Positions 1-9,649 of a DNA stretch of 64,000 bases are shown here, one piece after another. Below the pieces are notes generated by a model. The model did not search any database. It was not told the origin of the DNA and saw only the letters and a program-made list of their open reading frames with translations. The first letter of the stretch is position 1; each line of letters starts with the position of its first letter. Source of the stretch: Sphingomonas sp. AX6. Its GTDB lineage: Bacteria; Pseudomonadota; Alphaproteobacteria; Sphingomonadales; Sphingomonadaceae. The stretch covers positions 2,836,008-2,900,007 of the forward strand of contig NZ_LR733979.1 of assembly GCF_902506605.1 (NCBI RefSeq). The letters are read 5' to 3'. Position numbers and translations under genes: made by a program.

Positions 1-71
1 TCGAGCGAAGTCGAGAAACCTGGGCTGGGCGCTTGAACTGCGTTTCTCGACTTCGCTCGAAACGAACGGGG
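1..71. repeat. Inverted repeat, family A (copy 1, cut by window edge)
   Basis: Bases 1-19 and 42-60 are perfect reverse complements with core TCGAGCGAAGTCGAGAAAC. The right arm continues with AACGAACGGG, whose partner lies outside the window. The same arms recur at about 31.4, 45.8 and 59.6 kb, and half of the element recurs at 42.4 kb. It lies just beyond the 3' end of the minus-strand phosphoesterase gene, so it may also end transcription. Confidence 0.85.
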
Positions 72-91
72 AGGATGGGGTGAATAGGAAA

Positions 92-958
92 TCACGCTGC
101 CATCGCCTCGACCATCACCGGCGCGTCGCGTTTCGCCACCTCGTCCGCCCAGTGGAGGATTTCCATCGTGCCGTCGAAATGCTCGACCAGCGCGGTGCAG
201 CCTTCCACCCAGTCGCCGTCATTATAATATTCGACGCCTTCGATCGTGCGCATCTCGGCGGTGTGGATATGGCCTGCGACCACCCCGTCGACCCCGCGCG
301 ACCCGGCTTCCTTCGCGACGATCCCCTCAAAGTCTGAGATGAACTCGACCGCGTTCTTGACCTTGTGCTTGGCGTGTTTGGACAGCGACCAGTACGGCAT
401 GTCCAGCTTGCGCCGCCAGAAATTGACCCAGCCGCTCAGCACCATCATCGCGTGGTAGGCAGCGTCGCCCAGATAGGCGAGCCAGCGATGCGACAACATG
501 ATCGCGTCGAATTCGTCGCCGTGCAGAACCAGCAGGCGCCGTCCGTCGGCGGTGGTGTGCACCGCCTGACGTCTGATCTGCACCCCGCCGAAGTTCAGCC
601 CGGTGAACTGCCGGAACATCTCGTCGTGATTGCCGGGAATATAGGTGATCCGGGTGCCGCGCTTGGCCCGTTTCAGGATCCGCCAGACGATGTCGTTGTG
701 CGAGGCGGGCCAGTAAAATTTCTTCTTCAGCCGCCAGCCGTCGATGATGTCGCCGACGAGATATAGTTGCTCGCTGTCGACATGGTCGAGAAAGTCGATG
801 AGCATCTCTGCATTGCAACCGCGCGTGCCGAGATGGACGTCCGAAATCCAGATGGTGCGAAAACGCCGCCGCTCGGTAATCACTTTTTCCGGAATCGACG
901 GTTCGTTCGGGAATTCGACCTGCGACAGATCGAACGGTAACCGGGTGACGGTTGCCAT
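92..958 (-). CDS. UDP-2,3-diacylglucosamine diphosphatase-like metallophosphoesterase (LpxH-like)
   Basis: This is a 288-residue calcineurin-type phosphoesterase. The metal-binding motifs are in order: DVH at residues 40-42, GDIID at 69-73, GNHD at 109-112, HGDEFD near 146, and GHIH at 229-232. The family hydrolyses UDP-2,3-diacylglucosamine in lipid A synthesis at the inner face of the cytoplasmic membrane. Exact substrate is inferred, because alphaproteobacteria often use the unrelated LpxI for this step. A GGGGGAG ribosome-binding site sits about 8 bases before the ATG. The flotillin gene upstream on the same strand is 84 bases away, so the two may be co-transcribed. Confidence 0.8.
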   Translation of the reverse strand: MATVTRLPFDLSQVEFPNEPSIPEKVITERRRFRTIWISDVHLGTRGCNAEMLIDFLDHVDSEQLYLVGDIIDGWRLKKKFYWPASHNDIVWRILKRAKRGTRITYIPGNHDEMFRQFTGLNFGGVQIRRQAVHTTADGRRLLVLHGDEFDAIMLSHRWLAYLGDAAYHAMMVLSGWVNFWRRKLDMPYWSLSKHAKHKVKNAVEFISDFEGIVAKEAGSRGVDGVVAGHIHTAEMRTIEGVEYYNDGDWVEGCTALVEHFDGTMEILHWADEVAKRDAPVMVEAMAA

Positions 959-1042
959 TGTGGGTACTCCCCCAATGCCCTGATGGGCCCTTGCCTGGGG
1001 GAGCCTATGCCCGTTCTGTGTGACGATTTGACCGAAACGCGG

Positions 1043-2794
1043 TTACGGTTTCGCGTCACGCTCCGGCTTGGGCGGTTGCGGTCGCGGCGCAGGCCGGGCG
1101 GGGGCACGCGGCGGTGCAACTTCGCTCGGCTTCATCGCCTGGGACGCTTCCGCTGCCCCCTTGACCAGAGCGTCTAGCGATCCGCCGTCGAAGCCCAGTT
1201 CCTTCATTAATCCGTCGAGCACCGGCGCCTGCGCCCGGTAGCGCAACGCCGCCGACACGGCCGAGCTGGCAAGGTTGCCGTCGCCCTCCCCCGCGCTGAC
1301 GCTGCCGCCATCGCCGCCGCGTCCGGTCAGACCGTCGACTTGCACGATCTTGATCGAATCGATCGCTTCCATCGGCTTGGCGGCTTCGCGCACCAGTTCT
1401 GGCATGACTTTGAGCAGTGCGAGTTTGGTCTGGAGCGAAATCTGGTCCGACGACAATATGTTGGCGGCTTCGTTGACTGCACGCTGACCCGCGGCCTCGA
1501 CTTCGAAGCGGACGCGATCGGCCTCCGCCTTCAGCTTGGCGGCCTCCGCCTCACCCTGAGCGACGACGCGCACCGATTCCGCGCGATCGGTCGCGGCCTG
1601 CTTCTCGGCCTCGGCCTGGACCTTCACGCTGATTGCGGCGCGTTCGGCCTCGCGGGCGGCGTCGATCAATTCGATCCGCTTGGTGCGCTCGGCAATCTCG
1701 GTCTCGCGCGAGGTCGTAACTTGTTCCTCGGCGGCGACCGCCTTGGCGCGAGCCTCGTCGGCCTCGGCCTTGGCCTGGCTTTCCTCGCGGCTTTTGTTCT
1801 GGACCGCGATCTGCTGTTCCTGGCGCGCCAGTTCGAGCGCCTGTTCCTGCGCGATCCGTGCTTCCTTGACGGCACGATCGGCTTCGATTTGCTGGCTGTC
1901 GACCTGCTTCTTGGCTTCGATCCGGGCATGATCGGCTTCGCGCTGGCGCTCTGCCTGTTCGCGGGCGACCTCCGCCCCTTGCGCAGCGCGACGGACTTCC
2001 AGCTCGCGTTCCTGTTCCAGCCGCGCGAATTCGGTGTCACGCCCGATCAGAAAAGACTGGCGCGCGGCTTCCAGATTTTTGGTCTCGATTTGAACGCGGG
2101 TATCCTGCTCGATGTCGTTGCGCGCTTTCTTGCGCAGTTCGATCTGCTCGGTCAGCTTGGTCAGACCCTCGGCGTCGAACGCGTTGTTGGCATTGAAATG
2201 CTCGATCGATGTCTGGTCGAGCCCGGTCAGCGATACCGATTCCAGCTCCAGCCCGTTCATCGCCAGATCGGCGGACGACACCTGCTGCACCTTTTGCACG
2301 AATTCGGCGCGCTGTTCGTGAAGCTGGTTCATCGTCATTCCCGCCGCGACCGAACGCAGCGCGTCGACGAACTTACCCTCGACCAGCTCCTTCAACGCTT
2401 CGGGGTTCATCGTGCGCAGGCCCAGCGTCTGGGCTGCGGTTGCGATCGACTGAGAATCGGGCTTCACCCGGACGTAGAATTCGGCCTTCACATCGATCCG
2501 CAACCGGTCGAGCGTAATCAGCGCATCGGCATTCTTGCGCTCGACCGCCAGCCGCACCGTGTTCATGTTGACCGGCATCGTTTCATGGAACACCGGCAAC
2601 ACCAGCGCGCCGCCGTTGATGACGACCTTTTCTCCGCCAAAGCCGGTGCGGACGAAGCCGATTTCCTTCGATGCGCGCTTGTACAGGCGGGCGACGATGA
2701 ACCCCAGGATCAGCAGCGTCAGCAGGCCGACGCCCGCATAGATCAAATAGGGCAACACGGATCCTCCATCGTTGGTCGTCACGAGATCGTTCAT
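1043..2794 (-). CDS. Flotillin-family membrane scaffold protein (YqiK-like)
   Basis: The 583-residue protein starts with a membrane anchor (about residues 15-36), followed by an SPFH/PHB domain (about 38-215). A long Glu/Ala/Arg/Gln-rich coiled coil spans roughly 220-440, and the C-terminal tail is rich in Pro and Arg. This is the flotillin architecture. Such proteins form large oligomers that organise ordered patches of the inner membrane. The gene just upstream, 4 bases away, encodes a YqiJ/NfeD-type OB-fold membrane protein, the usual partner of this flotillin class. The shared spacing and direction indicate one operon. Confidence 0.9.
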   Translation of the reverse strand: MNDLVTTNDGGSVLPYLIYAGVGLLTLLILGFIVARLYKRASKEIGFVRTGFGGEKVVINGGALVLPVFHETMPVNMNTVRLAVERKNADALITLDRLRIDVKAEFYVRVKPDSQSIATAAQTLGLRTMNPEALKELVEGKFVDALRSVAAGMTMNQLHEQRAEFVQKVQQVSSADLAMNGLELESVSLTGLDQTSIEHFNANNAFDAEGLTKLTEQIELRKKARNDIEQDTRVQIETKNLEAARQSFLIGRDTEFARLEQERELEVRRAAQGAEVAREQAERQREADHARIEAKKQVDSQQIEADRAVKEARIAQEQALELARQEQQIAVQNKSREESQAKAEADEARAKAVAAEEQVTTSRETEIAERTKRIELIDAAREAERAAISVKVQAEAEKQAATDRAESVRVVAQGEAEAAKLKAEADRVRFEVEAAGQRAVNEAANILSSDQISLQTKLALLKVMPELVREAAKPMEAIDSIKIVQVDGLTGRGGDGGSVSAGEGDGNLASSAVSAALRYRAQAPVLDGLMKELGFDGGSLDALVKGAAEASQAMKPSEVAPPRAPARPAPRPQPPKPERDAKP

Positions 2795-2798
2795 CGGT

Positions 2799-3422
2799 TT
2801 ACAGCTCCAGTCGCGGCAAGTGGTGGTCGCCGCGCGAGATCGCCCGGAATATGTCGCCGTCGCGGCGGACGATCAGAACGCGCTCGCCCTCGACGAAAGC
2901 CTGTCCGTCATTATCGGGTTCGACCATGATGAAATGCGCCTGGCCATATTGGTCCTCGGCGCGCGCACGCGCAGGTGATCCGGGCGTCGCGCGTCCGATC
3001 TGGATCGTCGCGCTGCGCCCGATCAGGACTTCGAGGGGTACGGCGGTGGTGTGATCGCGCGGCAGGATGCGTGCCAGTCCCCGCGCGCCCAGCCCCGTCA
3101 GTGGCAATGCTGCAGCCGCAGCAGCGGGTACGGCAATCCAGGGTGTCAGCAAATCGCCGGTCAGGTCGAACATCAACTGCTGCCCGACCAGCCCAACGAT
3201 GCCGAAAACGCCAAGAAACAGCACGATCAGCATCAGCAGGGGCAACCGGCCGACGCCCAGCCAACTAAGCAGACCCGCGCCGCCATCCATGTCGAGATCG
3301 GCATCCGCGTCGAAATCGCCACCCAGCCCGATCGCATGGACGATCCCGATCAGGATCATCAGGATCAGCGCGGATACGAAAGCAATGTTCGCCGATGCCC
3401 CCAAAAACGCGAACACGCCCAC
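2799..3422 (-). CDS. YqiJ-like membrane protein with OB-fold (NfeD-related)
   Basis: About 207 residues. There are three hydrophobic segments (about 10-32, 60-82 and 92-112), with an acidic Asp-rich loop at 36-48 between the first two. A C-terminal beta-rich domain (about 128-200) matches the OB-fold of the YqiJ/NfeD group. It lies 4 bases before the flotillin gene and probably works with it in membrane-domain organisation. The start is uncertain. The longest form begins at GTG 3422, but a GGGGGAG sequence overlaps that codon, so GTG at 3416 (5-base spacing) may be the true start. Confidence 0.8.
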   Translation of the reverse strand: MGVFAFLGASANIAFVSALILMILIGIVHAIGLGGDFDADADLDMDGGAGLLSWLGVGRLPLLMLIVLFLGVFGIVGLVGQQLMFDLTGDLLTPWIAVPAAAAAALPLTGLGARGLARILPRDHTTAVPLEVLIGRSATIQIGRATPGSPARARAEDQYGQAHFIMVEPDNDGQAFVEGERVLIVRRDGDIFRAISRGDHHLPRLEL

Positions 3423-3485
3423 TCCCCCAACAGCGATTCGCCTGTCAGATTAAGGCGTTGGCCGTTCGAGTCAAAGTAGGGCGAG

Positions 3486-4487
3486 TCAAAGCGTGGTGGT
3501 CAACACGATCTTGCCGATATGGTCGCCTGCATCCATTCGGGCGTGCGCGTCGGCAGCGCGTTCGAGCGGGAAGCGCTGGTCCATGACCGGGCGTAATTGC
3601 CCCGACTGGACGAAGGGCCAGACCGTGCGCGACAGCTCGTCGGCGACCAGCGCCTTGAACGTGTTGTCGCGCGCACGCAGCGTCGATCCGGTCAGGACCA
3701 GGCGTTTGCGCATGATGTCGAACAGCGGAACGGTCGCCATCGCCCCGCCCTGCACCGCGATCGACACATGGCGGCCTTCGTCGGCCAGGCATTTCAGGTT
3801 GCGGGGCACGTAATCGCCGCCGACCATGTCGAGCACGATGTCCACGCCACGTTTGTCGGTGATCCGCGCCACTCCCTCGACGAAATCCTGCGTCTTGTAG
3901 TTGATCGCGTGGGTTGCACCGTGGGCCTTGGCTGCCGCGGTTTTCTCGTCCGATCCGGCGGTGACGATGGTGCGGATGCCGAACAGGCGGCACAGGCTTA
4001 TCGCCATGGTGCCGATGCCGGAGGTAGCCCCATGCACCAGCACCCAGTCGCCCTCGGTCGCATAGGCGCGCTCGAACAAATTGGTCCACACGGTGAACAA
4101 GGTCTCCGGCATCGCCGCGGCTTCGGCCATCGACAGCCCTTCGGGTACGGTCAGGCACGATCCTACCGGCGCGACGGCATACTCGGCGTAACCGCCGCCC
4201 GCGATCAGCGCGCAGACGGGCTGGCCCAGCATATCGCGCTCCACGCCTTCGCCCAGCGCGACGATTTCCCCTGCGACTTCCAGGCCAGGCACGATCGGGG
4301 CGCCCGGTGGCGGCGGATAGAGCCCCTTGCGCTGCATCACATCGGGACGGTTCACCCCTGCCGCTGCGACGCGGATCAGCACCTCGTCCGCACCCGGCTG
4401 CGGCACCGGTCGCTCCACGCATTGCAGCACTTCGGGGCCGCCCGGCGTCTCGGGATCGATCGCGCGCATCGTCGTCGGCAGTGTCAT
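3486..4487 (-). CDS. NAD(P)H:quinone oxidoreductase, PIG3/zinc-free MDR family
   Basis: A 333-residue medium-chain dehydrogenase/reductase. The Rossmann region carries HGATSGIGTMAI, and the protein is the single-domain QOR/PIG3 type without the structural zinc cysteines of alcohol dehydrogenases. It is predicted to reduce quinones with NADPH in the cytoplasm. I chose the ATG at 4487, giving MTLPTTMRAI, because that matches family N-termini. An in-frame start at 4550 would add 21 residues with no homology-like pattern. The flotillin pair lies downstream. The DUF1192 gene is divergent, across a gap holding an inverted repeat. Confidence 0.85.
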   Translation of the reverse strand: MTLPTTMRAIDPETPGGPEVLQCVERPVPQPGADEVLIRVAAAGVNRPDVMQRKGLYPPPPGAPIVPGLEVAGEIVALGEGVERDMLGQPVCALIAGGGYAEYAVAPVGSCLTVPEGLSMAEAAAMPETLFTVWTNLFERAYATEGDWVLVHGATSGIGTMAISLCRLFGIRTIVTAGSDEKTAAAKAHGATHAINYKTQDFVEGVARITDKRGVDIVLDMVGGDYVPRNLKCLADEGRHVSIAVQGGAMATVPLFDIMRKRLVLTGSTLRARDNTFKALVADELSRTVWPFVQSGQLRPVMDQRFPLERAADAHARMDAGDHIGKIVLTTTL

Positions 4488-4607
4488 GATTGCGTCTGGC
4501 CCCCAAAGCGTGACTGTATCTCTTTGGCACGAACCTGCGAAACACGCCAAGGGTCCGTCAAGGGTGGGAATGAGATGAGATTAACCGACGTCTTTCACTG
4601 CGTCTCT

Positions 4608-4678
4608 GTCATTCCCGCGAAGGCGGGAATCCATAAGCGCTGACATAAGTTATGGATTCCCGCCTTCGCGGGAATGAC
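4608..4678. repeat. Perfect 29-bp inverted repeat, family B (copy 1)
   Basis: Bases 4608-4636 are the exact reverse complement of 4650-4678, with a 13-base loop. The arm core is ATTCCCGCGAAGGCGGGAAT, itself palindromic, so each arm can also fold alone. It lies in the divergent gap between the quinone oxidoreductase and the DUF1192 gene. A near-identical element is at 37216-37288. Confidence 0.95.
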
Positions 4679-4783
4679 GATCTGAGTGGCTTATTCGGTT
4701 CACCATGCTGCAAACTGGCTCTGGAAGCCGATTTCCGCGCAACGCCCGTTGACACACGCGCCAATGCAGCCGAACCTTTGGGT

Positions 4784-4981
4784 ATGAACCCCGACGACGA
4801 CCTTCCGACGCGAAAGGACGATCCGGTTTCGCTGCTCGCGCGCCAGGACCTCGATCCTTTGTCGGTCGCCGAACTCGAAGCGCGCATTGCGGCGCTGGAC
4901 GCGGAGATCGCGCGAAGTCGGCAAAAAATACAACGCGCCGTTAACCATCGCGCAAGTGCCGACGCGTTATTCAAAGGATGA
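4784..4981 (+). CDS. DUF1192 family protein
   Basis: A 65-residue soluble protein. It has an acidic N-terminus, then a short helical segment containing VAELEARIAALDAEIARSR, the signature of DUF1192, a small alphaproteobacterial family of unknown function. The ATG at 4784 is preferred over an in-frame ATG at 4652, because the latter lies inside the inverted repeat and yields a non-conserved leader. It sits 138 bases before clpA on the same strand. Confidence 0.8.
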   Translation: MNPDDDLPTRKDDPVSLLARQDLDPLSVAELEARIAALDAEIARSRQKIQRAVNHRASADALFKG

Positions 4982-5040
4982 GCGTGGACGCACCGGACCG
5001 GGGCACATCGCCCGTTACGATCCGGCGCATGGCCACCATG

Positions 5041-5072
5041 CTTGATGCGGGGCCACCGACTTCCGACATAGT
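5041..5072 (+). promoter_or_regulatory. Weak candidate heat-shock-type promoter upstream of clpA
   Basis: CTTG at 5041-5044 is followed 18 bases later by CCGACATAG. This loosely resembles the alphaproteobacterial sigma-32 pattern (CTTG, 17-18 bases, CCTAT-type box) but has at least two mismatches in the -10 element. It is offered only because clpA genes are often heat-inducible. Confidence 0.2.
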
Positions 5073-5119
5073 GGATGTGGGCCGCGCGTTCCTTGCGGCC
5101 CGAACGGAGACGTATTTCA

Positions 5120-7441
<2,322 letters not shown>

Positions 7442-7466
7442 CGTTGGTTGGGTCAAATACTAGATT

Positions 7467-7494
7467 GAGGCCGGGAGGGTGACTTCCCGGCCTC
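7467..7494. terminator. Hairpin terminator between clpA and the converging gene
   Basis: A perfect 10-bp stem (GAGGCCGGGA with TCCCGGCCTC) encloses an 8-base loop, 26 bases after the clpA stop and 11 bases before the end of the convergent gene. The U-tract is poor. It may serve both directions. Confidence 0.7.
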
Positions 7495-7504
7495 GATCAT
7501 TCGA

Positions 7505-7951
7505 TCACGACGCGGCTACCGGTCTGCTCTGGCAAGCGCTCAGCGACGCTCGGACTGGTCGGATGGCACGACCGTCGAACCTCAGCGCCACGTCATAGGG
7601 TTGCAGAGAACCTCCCCCTGCAACCCGAACCGCCAGATCGCGCCATCCATGTGAGGAGGTCGAAAGCACGCGGACCGGCGGGCGGGTCACGGTCATCCTT
7701 GTCACGACGCGACAGCCGTCTGCTGTCGGGGTCAGAATGAACAGCGTGCAACCGCCGCTGCCACAATAATCGCGATCCTTTGCCAAAACGATGACCTCAG
7801 GGATGTCGTCGTCGTTCAGATCAACCGATGCCGATTGATAGCGCTTCAGGTCGAGTTCGTTTCTCACGAAAGTGTCGGCGGATTGCGAAATGGATACGGA
7901 CGGCGGTGCACCCGAAATTGCGATCGCCAAAATTATCCCAACCGTCACCAT
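7505..7951 (-). CDS. Exported protein of unknown function (FG-GAP-like)
   Basis: 148 residues with an N-terminal signal peptide (hydrophobic stretch VTVGIILAIAISG). The mature part includes SVDLNDDDIPEVIVLAK, an Asp-rich turn like those in FG-GAP/VCBS calcium-binding repeats, and a CGSGGC pair that may form a disulfide. I do not recognise the family. ATG 7951 is chosen because AAGGAAGG lies about 7 bases upstream. An in-frame start at 7984 lacks that and spoils the signal peptide. The gene diverges from the lipoprotein gene at 8067 and converges with clpA. Confidence 0.6.
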   Translation of the reverse strand: MVTVGIILAIAISGAPPSVSISQSADTFVRNELDLKRYQSASVDLNDDDIPEVIVLAKDRDYCGSGGCTLFILTPTADGCRVVTRMTVTRPPVRVLSTSSHGWRDLAVRVAGGGSLQPYDVALRFDGRAIRPVRASLSACQSRPVAAS

Positions 7952-8066
7952 ACTCGCCTTCCTTTCCGCTACCACGACAAACACGATGCATGTTCGCGTT
8001 GGCCATAGTTGCCATACCGAAAAACGGGTGTCACGTTTGGACGTTCACGTTGAAAGGACCGATCCG

Positions 8067-8549
8067 TTGTCGATCAGAGTCGCGTCAATCTTTTTCGTCA
8101 TCTTCACGGTAAGTGGTTGCGGTCAATCGGCTGCCGATATTGTCACTGGGACCGAACGCTGTGGAACCACCAGGATCGGCAACGATATTGCGATGAGGTT
8201 GAGCGCCTATAACGGCCATCCGGATTCCCAAAGGCTGTGGGTGATCCAAGCCTGCCATTCGACGATCACCGCCTGCGTGCCCATCCTGACCTACGTCAAC
8301 GCATTTCCCCCGCATTACGCCGTCGAAAACGATGGGACGGTTTCGATCTCGCTGCTTGGCGGACGGATCGTCGAACGCCACAACGACGAAATCAATTTCA
8401 AAGAGGTGACGTACCCAGTCCGGACAACAGAAATCGCAGGCAAAGTCAGCGATGCCGATATCGATGCTTATTTGGGCCGGATCGGGTTGTCGCAGGAGTC
8501 TCTTCGCGGTGATTTGTGCGAGAACGCAAGATTCGCGAACCCTGATTAA
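8067..8549 (+). CDS. Predicted lipoprotein of unknown function
   Basis: 160 residues from a TTG start preceded by AAAGGA at an 8-base spacing. The first 17 residues form a lipoprotein signal ending in VSGC, so Cys18 should be lipidated and the protein anchored in the envelope. The mature part has four further cysteines and a beta-rich middle. No family is recognised. A longer reading frame in the same phase extends back to 7872, but this would bury the signal sequence. Neighbours on both sides are also small exported unknowns. Confidence 0.6.
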   Translation: MSIRVASIFFVIFTVSGCGQSAADIVTGTERCGTTRIGNDIAMRLSAYNGHPDSQRLWVIQACHSTITACVPILTYVNAFPPHYAVENDGTVSISLLGGRIVERHNDEINFKEVTYPVRTTEIAGKVSDADIDAYLGRIGLSQESLRGDLCENARFANPD

Positions 8550-8591
8550 AGAGCCAGCCAGAGGGCAAAGACTTCCGGGACTTTCCTGCTA

Positions 8592-9014
8592 TTACGGCTC
8601 AATGAGGGGCCGGAGTGTCGATGGGTCGGGTGAACCGATGACGACGCCGTCGGAGATTTCCAGCGCGACTATGATTGCGGGTCCATCGCCCCAATCCTGC
8701 CCGCGAAATACCAGCAGCGGGGTTTCGCCTCTGCAAGTGATTTTCCAGTCGCGTAAATTACCGATTTCCAACAATCCAGCTCTCACTTCGGTCAAATCTT
8801 GATCGATTTCGCCGATGCGTGGAAATCGGGGAGACCGAAGCGACACACCCTTTCGGGTGGCGATGAATTCGATTTCGATCGGCTGCATGGAATTGCATTT
8901 CGCGATCGCTTTGATTTCCACAGAAACCGGTGCGTGGTCATGGGATAGCGTGAATTTTCGCGGCGTATCTTGCAAAAAGGCGAACATGAAGACGGTCGAC
9001 GCGATAAGAGACAC
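8592..9014 (-). CDS. Small exported protein of unknown function
   Basis: A 140-residue reading frame beginning with a short hydrophobic leader (MSLIASTVFMFAFLQ) and continuing as a polar, beta-rich domain. A CRGETPLLVFRG segment is typical of a compact secreted fold. I do not recognise it. A 155-codon frame on the opposite strand (8815-9282) overlaps it. The minus frame is favoured because it has the signal-like start and fits the gap between neighbours. Confidence 0.5.
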   Translation of the reverse strand: MSLIASTVFMFAFLQDTPRKFTLSHDHAPVSVEIKAIAKCNSMQPIEIEFIATRKGVSLRSPRFPRIGEIDQDLTEVRAGLLEIGNLRDWKITCRGETPLLVFRGQDWGDGPAIIVALEISDGVVIGSPDPSTLRPLIEP

Positions 9015-9145
9015 TGCTCCGTACTCCCGACGAAAAGATATTGAACTTACCAGCCTCTACAGCGGATTTTTCGATGCACTATGCTGGTTTGGTTCTGACT
9101 ATACATCTCTATTGCAGCAACCGCCAAACGTCATAGGATGCTTGA

Positions 9146-9598
9146 ATGAAAATATTTCAAACCTGCATCGCGCTATTGGTTGCCTTGCCTATCCCATCAG
9201 GCTTTGCTTGGATGACGGCGAAACTGAATTCTTTCCAGCAGCGACCATTGTTGCCAACGCCCCCACCGGCCGTGATTTATGACCCGCAGCCCGGTCCCTT
9301 CATCATCAGGCTGGATGAAAGCGACAACATTGCCGATAACCAGAATGGCGTCATCGAAACTGCCGTAAAGTCTTGGTCCGGCCCCACGCTGCAAGCATTC
9401 ATGATTTGCTTTCGGTCGCACCGCCAGCCGATCAATTGGTCGGCGGCGTCACGCGCTCTTAGGACGGTCGCACTGGAACTCAGGGCGCGCGAGGCGGTGG
9501 TCGTGCTAACGCCGAACGGAACGCTATGCCGTCCCTCGTCCAATCCAGAGCTTGCGCGCGTATCGCACGTCGAAATCATGGGCGTCGTTCGCATCTGA
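9146..9598 (+). CDS. Small exported protein of unknown function
   Basis: 150 residues starting with a signal peptide (MKIFQTCIALLVALPIPSGFA) and then a Pro-rich linker. The C-terminal half (SAASRALRTVALELRAREAV, then a VVLTPNGTLC strand) has an alternating helix/strand pattern vaguely like OmpA-type periplasmic domains, but I cannot assign it. It is the last of four unrelated-looking exported genes between clpA and the diguanylate cyclase. Confidence 0.5.
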   Translation: MKIFQTCIALLVALPIPSGFAWMTAKLNSFQQRPLLPTPPPAVIYDPQPGPFIIRLDESDNIADNQNGVIETAVKSWSGPTLQAFMICFRSHRQPINWSAASRALRTVALELRAREAVVVLTPNGTLCRPSSNPELARVSHVEIMGVVRI

Positions 9599-9649
9599 TT
9601 TGCCACGCATTTACCAGTTGTTCGCAACCCGACACTAACTCAGTCGCTC

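Noticed and set aside
1340..2929. 529-codon plus-strand frame opposite flotillin
   Set aside because: Composition is Leu/Gly/Asp/His shadow of a GC-rich gene on the other strand; it has no recognisable domain, and the flotillin frame has clear domains.
8815..9282. 155-codon plus-strand frame overlapping two small exported genes
   Set aside because: No signal or motif; overlaps a minus frame and a plus frame that both have signal-peptide starts. Low certainty, as the strip is poorly known.
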